This document shows positions 1-6,511 of a DNA stretch of 11,471 nt, in pieces. The position numbers and the translations under genes are program-made. Position 1 is the stretch's first letter, and each line of letters starts with the position of its first letter. Source of the stretch: Planctomycetaceae bacterium (GTDB taxonomy: Bacteria > Planctomycetota > Planctomycetia > Pirellulales > Thermoguttaceae); contig JAITDV010000607.1 in NCBI GenBank assembly GCA_031282385.1, positions 1-11,471 of the forward strand, written 5' to 3'. Below the pieces are notes generated by a model, which worked only from the letters and a program-made list of their open reading frames with translations, did not search any database and was not told the DNA's origin.

Positions 1-126
1 GTTGCGAAACCGGCACTTCCGGCTTTGTTGGAGCAGGCGTCGGTTGCGAAACCGGCACTTCCGGCTTTGTTGGAGCAGGCGTCGGTTGCGAAACCGGCAC
101 TTCCGGTTTTGTTGAAGCAGGCGTCG
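1..126. repeat. 42-bp tandem repeat inside the lipoprotein gene
   Basis: There are three head-to-tail 42-bp units at 1-42, 43-84 and 85-126. The first two are identical. The third, nearest the gene start, differs at two positions, which gives Ser in place of Pro in one copy. The unit length is a multiple of three, so gain or loss of a unit keeps the reading frame. The array may continue to the left of the window. It is clearly richer in GC than the surrounding DNA. Confidence 0.97.
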
Positions 127-253
127 GCGGAGTTACTGGTTCTGGGACAACTATTGGTTTCATTTTATTGGGAATATCCGGATCGTTGTTCTCCGAACAA
201 CCACATTGGAACGCCAACAAAATTACCGACATAAAAATTAAAGTTCGCTTCAT
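1..253 (-). CDS. Proline-rich repeat lipoprotein, N-terminal part (C-terminus beyond left edge)
   Basis: Partial gene, too short for a simple ORF scan because it leaves the window. The start ATG is at 253-251, preceded by a clear Shine-Dalgarno AGGAG 7 bases upstream, which fixes the start. The protein opens MKRTLIFMSVILLAFQCGCS: two basic residues, a hydrophobic core, then Cys17 and Cys19, either of which could be the lipidated cysteine of a non-canonical lipobox. A short acidic/Asn linker follows (ENNDPDIPNK), then proline-rich sequence and about three copies of the 14-residue unit PTPAPTKPEVPVSQ, encoded by an in-frame 42-bp tandem repeat. Such Pro/Thr/Lys repeats usually act as extended spacers between a membrane anchor and a downstream domain, which is not visible here. 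Function unknown. I am confident it is a real exported gene, but less sure that lipidation rather than signal peptidase I cleavage applies. Confidence 0.8.
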   Translation of the reverse strand, partial: MKRTLIFMSVILLAFQCGCSENNDPDIPNKMKPIVVPEPVTPPTPASTKPEVPVSQPTPAPTKPEVPVSQPTPAPTKPEVPVSQ

Positions 254-260
254 GATTTTT

Positions 261-265
261 CTCCT
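261..265 (-). promoter_or_regulatory. Shine-Dalgarno site of the lipoprotein gene
   Basis: Minus-strand AGGAG lies 7 bases before the ATG at 253. It is one of only two convincing ribosome binding sites in the window and it decides the lipoprotein start. Confidence 0.75.
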
Positions 266-776
266 GAAATTTTTTACTGTTTAAAGTTGAAAAGAAAATT
301 ATGGTTAAAATTTATATTCTTCATACATTACAATTCAGTTTTCTTTTTTGTAAAGTTCATTAGAGACAAAAGAGATTCTGAGGACACGGCAAACATGAAC
401 ATTAACTCGAAAAAACCGAAAATTCAAGCACAATGAATATAATGCCGCCAAAAAACACAATCTGACAGCAACACAACAATTATTTGAACTTAATAAATTG
501 TTCATAATTTAATTTTCGGTAAAGCGCTCAAACTTACCTTTCGGAAAACTTGCTTTAACGCTTTTTTGTTACCGAATCCTAAAATATGTTCGGAATAGTT
601 CAAATTTAAAAAACAAAAAAACACTGCTGGCAATCAAAATAACAAATACAATCAATTTTTACTTTGCACACTTTGAAATTTCAGTTTTCTTTTTTTTAAT
701 GGACATTATTGTCAAAATGGACATTGGGTTTATGACAAACATGAACACTAACCTAAAAACAAATTTCAAGTGTGAT

Positions 777-872
777 AAACTGTTCGCACTTTAAATTTCC
801 TTTACCGCATCCTACTTACCGATTGGCAAGCATGCTTCTATGCTCTTGAGTCGCAATTTATAGTACGAACAG
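777..872 (+). repeat. ~98-bp arm repeat, copy B
   Basis: Begins AAACTGTT and ends with the 21-base block CGCAATTTATAGTACGAACAG less its last base or so (full block at 852-872). That block is identical at 2271-2291 and nearly identical, inverted, at 2663-2682. The middle shares 'cctttacc...cct.cttac' and an 'aagca.gcttttacgctc'-like tract with the other copies. A more diverged relative (copy A) lies near 495-570. No coding potential. Confidence 0.75.
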
Positions 873-884
873 TATAGAGCGGCG

Positions 885-1958
885 TTATTTTTTTTTGTCT
901 GCATATTCTTTGCGAGCCAAACCTGCCGCGCCGATATAACCTGCATTTGACCCAAGTACAGGAAAATCTATTACCAAATTATCCGCAATCGCTTTGAACG
1001 TGTAATTTTTTACGCCGTCAATAACGCTTTGCAAAAACCGTCTTCCTACAGCCGAGTCTTTACCTCCGAATGTCATTGCGCCGCCCAGCAAAATACAAGC
1101 CGGATCAATTGTATGCAGAATAGAAGTAATTCCAATTGCCAGATAATTTGCTGTCTCAACAACTATCTCAATCGCTAACACATCGCCATTTTCAGCTTCG
1201 TTGTAAACTATTCTTGCAATATCGCACAATCGCGTTTCCGGCGTAATATGATTTCTGATAGAAGAATTTCGGAAATTTGTCAATTGTAAAGTCCGACGCG
1301 CTACTCCCAACGCACCCGCATACGCTTCAAGATGTCCACGAACTCCACAGCCGCAAAGCATCGCGTCTTTTGAGTTGTCAATTATAATATGTCCGCACTC
1401 GCCGCCATAACCGTTGAAACCATTGACCGAACGTCCGTCAATAATTATCCCGCATCCGATTCCCGTTCCCAACGTCAACAACGCCACACTCGGATACCCC
1501 GCCGCAGAACCAACCCAATACTCGCCATAAGCCGCTGCATTTGCATCATTACAAAAAACCACCGGCATCTTAATACTGTTCTCCAATTCCGCCGCAATCG
1601 GAAATCTATTCCAGCCGCTCAAATTCGGCAACTCCCGCAAGCATTGAGTGTTTTGATCCATCGTTCCCGGAATTCCAAGACCAATTCCGCAACAATTAGA
1701 TTCCTTAATTCCTAGACGATTAAACATCATACGAATTGATTCGGTGATTAATTTCACGGCATTGTGCGGGTCTGCTTCCGTTTTAATCGCAACAAAACTA
1801 CGGTTTGTTCCATTCGCTTCCAACTCGCCAACATGAATTGATCGACCAAAATCATCAACAAGCCCTATCTTCATACTTGTTCCGCCAACATCCACCCCGA
1901 CAAAAAACGGCGCAGACGCATCGCTTGCCGTAAGCAACTCTCTTTGATTCCGACACAT
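885..1958 (-). CDS. ROK-family sugar kinase (glucokinase-like)
   Basis: A 357-residue protein of the ROK (repressor/ORF/kinase) family, which phosphorylates hexoses or amino-sugars with ATP in the cytoplasm. Visible motifs are the phosphate-1 loop DVGGTSMKIG (23-32), the catalytic segment NDANAAAYGE with Asp138 as likely base (137-146), the phosphate-2 segment LGTGIGCG (163-170), the ExGH motif (E187-H190) and the zinc-site signature CGCGVRGHLEAYAG (202-215). The third cysteine of the usual CxCGxxGC is His209 here. There is no N-terminal winged-helix domain, so it is a kinase rather than a NagC/XylR-type repressor. It is slightly longer than the common 300-320 residues because of a 17-residue leader and a short C-terminal extension. 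The start at 1958 has only a weak purine tract upstream, and a start at the TTG for residue 8 is possible. The gene stands alone between two long gaps. Substrate (glucose, fructose, GlcNAc or ManNAc) cannot be read from the sequence. Confidence 0.9.
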   Translation of the reverse strand: MCRNQRELLTASDASAPFFVGVDVGGTSMKIGLVDDFGRSIHVGELEANGTNRSFVAIKTEADPHNAVKLITESIRMMFNRLGIKESNCCGIGLGIPGTMDQNTQCLRELPNLSGWNRFPIAAELENSIKMPVVFCNDANAAAYGEYWVGSAAGYPSVALLTLGTGIGCGIIIDGRSVNGFNGYGGECGHIIIDNSKDAMLCGCGVRGHLEAYAGALGVARRTLQLTNFRNSSIRNHITPETRLCDIARIVYNEAENGDVLAIEIVVETANYLAIGITSILHTIDPACILLGGAMTFGGKDSAVGRRFLQSVIDGVKNYTFKAIADNLVIDFPVLGSNAGYIGAAGLARKEYADKKK

Positions 1959-2193
1959 GAAATATTTCGACTTCTTTGAATTGAATATTTGATTTTAATA
2001 CTGTTGCCGCCGTTACAATAGTTTAACTAAAAACAACAACAAACAGATATGTATCCTTGCCAATAAAAACACAAATAACTACTCAATTAACCACAAGCTA
2101 CACAAAAAATAACTCGTGCTGAAAAATTGAGGGCATTATTGTACCGCAACAAATAAACATGATAAAGAGGTAACAACAAATCCAGATACTTTC

Positions 2194-2291
2194 AAACTGT
2201 TAACTCTTTAATTTTCCTTTACAGCTGCCTGCTTACTTATCAGAAAGCAGACTTTTACGCTTTTATGTTGCGCAATTTATAGTACGAACAG
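2194..2291 (+). repeat. ~98-bp arm repeat, copy C (left arm)
   Basis: Runs from AAACTGTT to the 21-base block CGCAATTTATAGTACGAACAG (2271-2291), which is identical to copy B at 852-872. It abuts the left end of the 333-bp element and is inverted relative to copy D on the other side. Confidence 0.8.
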
Positions 2292-2297
2292 CATATT

Positions 2298-2630
2298 GTA
2301 ACTGTTCAGCTGCTGGATTCAATCGTTTAGGAAAAGGGATTGGGAACGAAGCGAACAAAAACGCAGCGATCTAAAGTAAACAACCCTTATTCATCCAATT
2401 TCTCTTAGTAGCAGACAACGCAAAAAAATGCGATCTTATTCCCTTATTCTTTCGATGGTGAATTTAAGACAAAATCAAACAAAACATAAAGACATAAGGG
2501 CGCATTGGGGGAAATTTTGGGCTACTAAGAGTAAGCTGACAAATAAAGGTTGGAATATTAAAGCCGTTCGGCTTATTGGGCTTGGAGAACAAAATTGTTG
2601 TTGATAATAAACACACAACTGAATAGTTAC
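2298..2630 (+). mobile_element. MITE-like element, family GTAACTATTCAG, copy 1
   Basis: A 333-bp non-coding element. Its left end is GTAACTGTTCAG and its right end is the inverse of GTAACTATTCAG (one mismatch in 12). An internal inverted pair (around 2385-2412 and 2520-2555, sharing 'tcttagtagc' and its complement) allows a long fold-back. A second copy lies at 6597-6974 in the opposite orientation. The two share long stretches such as 'acaaaaacgcagcg.tctaaagtaaa.aacccttatt' and 'ttattgggcttgg.gaa'. No transposase is encoded and no clean target-site duplication is visible. IS66-family ends also start with GTAA, but I would not assign the family on that alone. Confidence 0.75.
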
Positions 2631-2662
2631 CTTTTATTTTTGTGCAACTTTTTAATTCTATT

Positions 2663-2760
2663 CTGCTCGTACTATAAATTGCAGAAATTGAGAACGTCAA
2701 AACCTGCTTTCCGATAGATAAACAGGCAACGGTAAAGAAAATGTAAAGTAAGAACAGTTT
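2663..2760 (-). repeat. ~98-bp arm repeat, copy D (right arm, inverted)
   Basis: On the minus strand it reads from AAACTGTT (2760-2753) to GCAATTTATAGTACGAGCAG (2682-2663), matching copies B and C with moderate divergence between those ends. It is inverted relative to copy C, so the two arms bracket the 333-bp element. Confidence 0.75.
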
Positions 2761-2883
2761 AAATTGATCGCTTATGAATTTGTCAGTAACTTTCGTGAGT
2801 TTATCTAGTGAAAAGTTGGTTTTGGGGTTGTCAAGTTTTAATATCTGTTCGGTGTGTTTTTGACAATTAGTATCAATTGTGTT

Positions 2884-3576
2884 TCAAATTTGATCCATTC
2901 TTGTTTTGCATTTCGGCAGGGCTTTTATGAAATTTTTGCCGTAATGTTTAGAATGAATTCTTGGGTCAAGAACTACTACAAGTCCGTGATCCGATTTTGT
3001 TCTAATCAATCTGCCGAAGCCTTGTTTAAATTTCAAGATTGCATTTGGGAGTTGGTATTCATTGAATGGATTACCGCCGCGGTTTCTGATCGATTCTATT
3101 TTCGCTTCAACAACAGGTTGATTTGGTACAAGAAATGGAAGTTTTGTAATGATTACATTTCTTAACGAATTCCCCGGTACATCTACGCCTTGCCAAAAAC
3201 TATCTGTTCCGAATAGAACAGCGCGATTTGAATTTCTGAATTGACGAACCATTTCACTTCGCGGCATACCTTCACCTTGAATAAACAACGGCATATCATT
3301 GTCGGCAAGCCATGACGTTATATCATTCGCAGTACGCCGCAGCAAACCATACGCCGTAAAAAGTACAAAAGTACCGCCATCCGTCTCCGCAAGATAACGC
3401 CGAATTGCCGCCGAATAATAAGGACGCAAAATCTCATCACGTGAATCCGGCGCAGGCGCATCACGCACCATCACAAACGTAACTTGTTCAGCATAGTTAA
3501 ACGGACTGCCAAGCTTCAACGTTTCAATTGAAGACATTCCTATCTGTGTCTTGAAAAATGTAAAAGGATCAGACAT
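2884..3576 (-). pseudogene. dinG: C-terminal half of a DinG/YoaA-type superfamily 2 DNA helicase (N-terminus missing)
   Basis: The 230 residues match only the second RecA-like domain of XPD/DinG-type helicases. They start right after where the 'SAT' motif should be (SDPFTFFKTQIGM...LGSPFNY). They contain a motif-IV-like segment (GTFVLFTAYGLLRR, 68-81), motif V (FGTDSFWQGVDVPG, 122-135) and motif VI (QGFGRLIR, 185-192), and end with the usual family C-terminus (HYGKNFIKALPKC). The Walker A, DEAH box and iron-sulfur or exonuclease parts are absent. Intact relatives are about 640 residues or longer. An in-frame TAA lies 6 bases before the ATG, no Shine-Dalgarno is present, and a 225-bp repeat element starts 16 bp upstream. 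The simplest reading is a remnant left by deletion at the element. A domain alone could not hydrolyse ATP. A split gene with its other half elsewhere is a less likely alternative. Confidence 0.8.
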
Positions 3577-3592
3577 TTGTTAATTGTAATTG

Positions 3593-3817
3593 CGTAATAT
3601 TTCAATGGAATTATTGTTTTGAGTCAATTAATAACTCATGTTATGCAGGGGCTAAATATCAGTTTTTCCTTCTCCCTTAAAGGGGCGTGGAAAAATTTTA
3701 ATTCTACAGGATGTTGTTTTATCGACTTTTTTACTTACAGTGCGTAACATGAGTTAGTAAAAATTAGGTTGTTTATTCGATATTCACGTGTTCAAAAAAT
3801 TCCACTGAATAGATACG
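3593..3817. mobile_element. MITE-like element, family GGTAATAT, copy 1
   Basis: A 225-bp element with imperfect inverted ends: CGTAATATTTCAATGGAATT on the left and, inverted, CGTATCTATTCAGTGGAATT on the right. An internal inverted pair (TAACTCATGTTATGCA near 3630-3645 and its complement near 3740-3755) and a central CCCTTAAAGGGG palindrome make the whole element able to fold back. A second copy in the same orientation is at 10620-10847, roughly 85% identical by eye. No coding capacity and no obvious target-site duplication. With its flanks it fills the 3577-3874 gap. Confidence 0.85.
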
Positions 3818-3874
3818 TATTTGTATATTTTATGAGTAGATTTTTTACGAATTCAAAAGAAATGCAAATTCTCT

Positions 3875-4870
3875 TTACTTATTTTTATTCTTATTTTTCT
3901 TTTGTCTTAATTCTTTTGCTTGTTTTATTTGTTCGGGAGTGATGTTATTGCTGATATTATCTTGTACTTTGCAATCCGTGATTTTTTTTCGTAGGTTTTC
4001 TGCACCTGATTTTGTAACGGCAGTTTTTGTTACGATAATTTCTTTCAATTTTTTGAATTTCACAACGTCTTCAATAACCTCATCCGTAATTTCTGTGCCG
4101 CCCAAATGCAGCCATTCAAGATTGACTACATCCAAAATATTCCGCACTCCTGTATTACTAATTCGGCACAAATCAAGATTGAGCCGTGTTATTGTTTTAA
4201 CGGATGCGAAATCTTTAAGAACGCCTACTCCCGCATCTGTAACTTCGGTCAAATATAGATTCAAGTTTTTGAGTTTCGTAAGCGTTTTTAGCGCCGCAAG
4301 ACCGGCGTCGCCGAATGCAGTTTGACTCACATCAATATCTTGAAGCGTAGAAATCTTCGCAAGTTTTTCTCCCGCTGCGTCTGTAATTACCGTATTGCTC
4401 AACCTTACTTTCCGCAACTTTTTCAGTTGAACAAGATAATCAAGTCCCGCATCTGTTATTACTGTTCCTCCGAGCGTTAATTCTACCAATTCAGGATTGT
4501 TCAACACGATTTCTTCAAGTTTAACATCTGTTGTTGCGGTATTGTCCAATTTGAGTACACGAGTTGCTTGTTTTTTGTTGACAGTATTATTCTCTGCCGC
4601 ACACGTGATTTTTTGTAACAAAAATCCCGAATCCAAAATTTGAACAAACAGCAATACAAAAAATAACTTCACAGCAACAAGTATCAGTTTCTCCAAACGC
4701 ATATATTCGTAAATGAGAGATTTATTATTTTTTGCTTGTGAGTAATTTTTATCCGTTTTGAAACTGTTCTCACTTGCGCTTTGGGCAACCAATACCGGTT
4801 TACTTATCAGACCGCCAACATTACTGATTTCACGGCGTTGAATTTTAAAATACTTTTGATACATTTTCAT
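3875..4870 (-). CDS. Exported or membrane-anchored leucine-rich-repeat protein
   Basis: 331 residues as called. From about residue 115 to 300 there are roughly seven 24-residue leucine-rich repeats with planctomycete-style spacing, for example LTLGGTVITDAGLDYL and LHLGGTEITDEVIEDV. These form a curved protein-binding surface; the partner is unknown. A strongly hydrophobic segment at 60-79 is followed by LLQKITCAAEN. If translation starts at Met57 (ATG at 4702-4700), this is a normal Sec signal peptide with cleavage near Ala91/Ala92. If it starts at Met1, there is a 57-residue polar N-terminal extension and a membrane anchor. Neither start has a Shine-Dalgarno, so I leave the longer form but consider Met57 at least as likely. 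The C-terminus is Lys/Asn-rich (KKNKNKNK). The gene follows comB by 70 bp in the same direction and may be the last gene of that transcript. Confidence 0.85.
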   Translation of the reverse strand: MKMYQKYFKIQRREISNVGGLISKPVLVAQSASENSFKTDKNYSQAKNNKSLIYEYMRLEKLILVAVKLFFVLLFVQILDSGFLLQKITCAAENNTVNKKQATRVLKLDNTATTDVKLEEIVLNNPELVELTLGGTVITDAGLDYLVQLKKLRKVRLSNTVITDAAGEKLAKISTLQDIDVSQTAFGDAGLAALKTLTKLKNLNLYLTEVTDAGVGVLKDFASVKTITRLNLDLCRISNTGVRNILDVVNLEWLHLGGTEITDEVIEDVVKFKKLKEIIVTKTAVTKSGAENLRKKITDCKVQDNISNNITPEQIKQAKELRQKKNKNKNK

Positions 4871-4940
4871 TTCATTTTTTGGGGTTAAATTTTGTAATTT
4901 TAGAAACGCGGATCACACCGCACAATTATATTTCAAAAAA

Positions 4941-5705
4941 TTACAGATAATCGGTAATTGCGGGTTCGCCAAGAATTGAATAATCAATTTTGCCGAATTC
5001 AATTTCAGGCACAACATCTATTGAATCGTATTTTGCCGCATATTCAATATCTTTATAGTGTCCAAGTTGCAGGAGTTTTTTTGCCCCATCGCTAATTAGT
5101 AAATTGGTATGCAAGTTTCTATTTTGCGATTCCTGATTCCAAGTTGTAAGACAAAATTCCGCCGTCTTGTCCAAAATAACTTTATCATTCACAGACTTCA
5201 ACTTAAACACAATCAATCCCGCTAAAAGAATGTCCTCCGACGTAACTCGACCTTCCGTACCAGAACATATCAACGTAACACAATCCTCACCAACTAACCT
5301 TCTACACAACTCGCCAACATTGACAAAACTGCCAAGCAATAATTTTTTAGCCGTCTTCGCCGTAATCATCGCAAGCGTACCATTTGTACTCGTGAATACT
5401 ATTGTTTTATTTCGGACGACTTCCGGAATCATGTCCAATGGGGAATTCCCGACGTCAAATTGTTCAATGCGTTCGCAGCCGCGTTCGCCTCCAAGAATAA
5501 TATTACTTGCTCCGAATTCTTTAAACCGCAACGCATCCTCTACACGCAACACCGGAATTATAGCACGTAAACCGGCAAATACTCCATACGCCAATGTCGT
5601 TGTAGATCGCAAAACATCTATCACAACCGCACAAGAACCCGCAATAACTCCAACTTTTCCTTTAGCATCAACAGGCAATTTGAATACATTAATTGTTTTG
5701 TTCAT
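4941..5705 (-). CDS. comB: ComB-family 2-phosphosulfolactate phosphatase
   Basis: A 254-residue protein matching the ComB family at every conserved block: VVIDVLRSTTT (27-37), GGERGCERIEQFDVGNSP (72-89), FTSTNGT (104-110) and ICSGTEGRVTSEDILLAG (146-163). Characterised archaeal ComB is a Mg2+-dependent acid phosphatase that converts 2-phosphosulfolactate to sulfolactate in coenzyme M biosynthesis. Many bacteria without coenzyme M carry homologues, where the true substrate is unproven (sulfolactate metabolism or another phosphate ester). No comA (phosphosulfolactate synthase) or comC is in the window. The gene begins 17 bp after the stop of the GlmU-like gene on the same strand, so the two are very probably co-transcribed. 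Its start has only a weak, distant GGA tract. The protein is cytoplasmic and has the normal family length. Confidence 0.92.
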   Translation of the reverse strand: MNKTINVFKLPVDAKGKVGVIAGSCAVVIDVLRSTTTLAYGVFAGLRAIIPVLRVEDALRFKEFGASNIILGGERGCERIEQFDVGNSPLDMIPEVVRNKTIVFTSTNGTLAMITAKTAKKLLLGSFVNVGELCRRLVGEDCVTLICSGTEGRVTSEDILLAGLIVFKLKSVNDKVILDKTAEFCLTTWNQESQNRNLHTNLLISDGAKKLLQLGHYKDIEYAAKYDSIDVVPEIEFGKIDYSILGEPAITDYL

Positions 5706-5722
5706 AATTATATTTTCCGTAA

Positions 5723-6511
5723 CTATTCATTGATTGTTTTTAAGTTGCGAATGGCATTTTCTACAATATTGGCTTCTTCGATGGTGTTGATTCCGAGAGT
5801 TTCAATTGGTGTTAGGACTGGCAACGCGATTACTTTTTTGTTCTGGTTTTTTAGTACGGCTGGAATGTCCGTAATGTAATATTCATTTTGTGAATTATTC
5901 GCACGTAACTCGCCAAGAGCATTCAATAAATCCGGCGTATGAAAAACATAATAACTCATATTCACTTCTTTAATCAATCGTTGTTCCGGCGTCGCATCAC
6001 GTTCTTCAACAATACCTGTAAATTCTCCATTTGAATTTCGCACAATTCGCCCAAGTCCGGTTGGATTATCTTTTATTGCAGTACCCAACACGCAAGCCGG
6101 ATAATTTTTGTCCGGCGTATCTGTTGAATAGTATGTATCAAAAAGTTTGTTGATAGTTTCCGCCTGAATCATCGGGCAATCTCCCGCTAAAACCAACAAC
6201 ACACCATTGTAATCTGTAAGCAATTCACGACAAACCATCACCGCATGACCGGTTCCAAGTTGTTCGGTTTGTTCTACAAATTGCAATTTATTACGGCTTG
6301 ATAAAACCTCACGGACAAGCTCACGGCGATAACCAACAACAACCAAAATCCGTTGCACCATCGGTTCCAATACATCAAGAACATACTCAATCATTGGACG
6401 CCCCAAAACCGGATAAAGTACTTTCGGCAACTCCGATTTCATCCGCGTCCCCTTACCGGCTGCCATCACAACAGCAATTTTTGTTACAGAATTGTTTTCG
6501 TTATTTTTCAT
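5723..6511 (-). CDS. glmU: GlmU-like uridylyltransferase (N-terminal pyrophosphorylase domain only)
   Basis: 262 residues covering the nucleotidyltransferase half of GlmU, which makes UDP-GlcNAc and pyrophosphate from UTP and GlcNAc-1-phosphate for peptidoglycan and LPS. Motifs: MAAGKGTRMKSELPKVLYP (16-34), QLGTGHA (84-90), AGDCPMI with metal-binding Asp111 (109-115), GLGRIV (152-157), GIVEERDAT (166-174), VNMSYYVF (183-190), NEYYITDI (209-216) and GINT with Asn242 as the second metal ligand (240-243). The left-handed beta-helix acetyltransferase domain of bifunctional GlmU (about 200 more residues) is absent. The stop is clean and the next gene follows after 17 bp, so this is a natural short form rather than a visible truncation. 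Acetylation of GlcN-1-P would need a separate enzyme. A close alternative is another UDP- or dTDP-sugar pyrophosphorylase, but the GlmU-type motifs favour UDP-HexNAc. There is no Shine-Dalgarno at the ATG. First gene of the putative GlmU-like/ComB/LRR transcript. Confidence 0.88.
   Translation of the reverse strand: MKNNENNSVTKIAVVMAAGKGTRMKSELPKVLYPVLGRPMIEYVLDVLEPMVQRILVVVGYRRELVREVLSSRNKLQFVEQTEQLGTGHAVMVCRELLTDYNGVLLVLAGDCPMIQAETINKLFDTYYSTDTPDKNYPACVLGTAIKDNPTGLGRIVRNSNGEFTGIVEERDATPEQRLIKEVNMSYYVFHTPDLLNALGELRANNSQNEYYITDIPAVLKNQNKKVIALPVLTPIETLGINTIEEANIVENAIRNLKTINE

Larger units (their letters stand above)
254..884. other. Non-coding gap with diverged repeats
   Basis: About 630 AT-rich bases with no credible gene on either strand. 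Two stretches, roughly 335-570 and 680-872, resemble each other in the same order: both contain a 'cagttttcttttt' block and a 'caaacatgaaca' block. Both end in the arm repeat annotated separately. This looks like an old duplication or two decayed copies of one dispersed element. The stretch at 254-330 presumably carries the lipoprotein promoter, but I could not pick a convincing -35/-10 pair. Confidence 0.6.
1959..2883. other. Non-coding gap with nested inverted-repeat structure
   Basis: About 925 bases without a credible gene. It holds a ~98-bp arm repeat (2194-2291), a 333-bp terminal-inverted-repeat element (2298-2630) and an inverted arm copy (2663-2760), so the whole 2194-2760 block is flanked by long inverted repeats. 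The stretches 1959-2193 and 2761-2883 show nothing I can name. The promoter of the kinase gene should lie just right of 1958, but no clear consensus is visible. Confidence 0.65.

Noticed and set aside
1..126. Direct repeats that might suggest a CRISPR array
   Set aside because: The 42-bp units are head to tail with no spacers and translate in frame as a proline-rich repeat on the minus strand.
25..234. Plus-strand open frame with Leu/Ala/Pro repeats
   Set aside because: It is the antisense shadow of the lipoprotein repeat. The minus strand has the signal peptide and Shine-Dalgarno.
2464..2700. Minus-strand 78-codon open frame
   Set aside because: It runs across the GTAACTATTCAG element and arm D, has no family resemblance and no ribosome binding site.
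3670..3695. CCCTTAAAGGGG palindrome as an intrinsic terminator
   Set aside because: It lies in the centre of the repeat element, is present in both copies and is not followed by a T-run on the relevant strand.
4905..4925. Small GCGG/CCGC hairpin downstream of comB as terminator
   Set aside because: Only four base pairs with no U-tract, and the next gene follows closely in the same direction.
5167..5733. Plus-strand 188-codon open frame
   Set aside because: It is antisense to comB, whose minus-strand product matches the family throughout.
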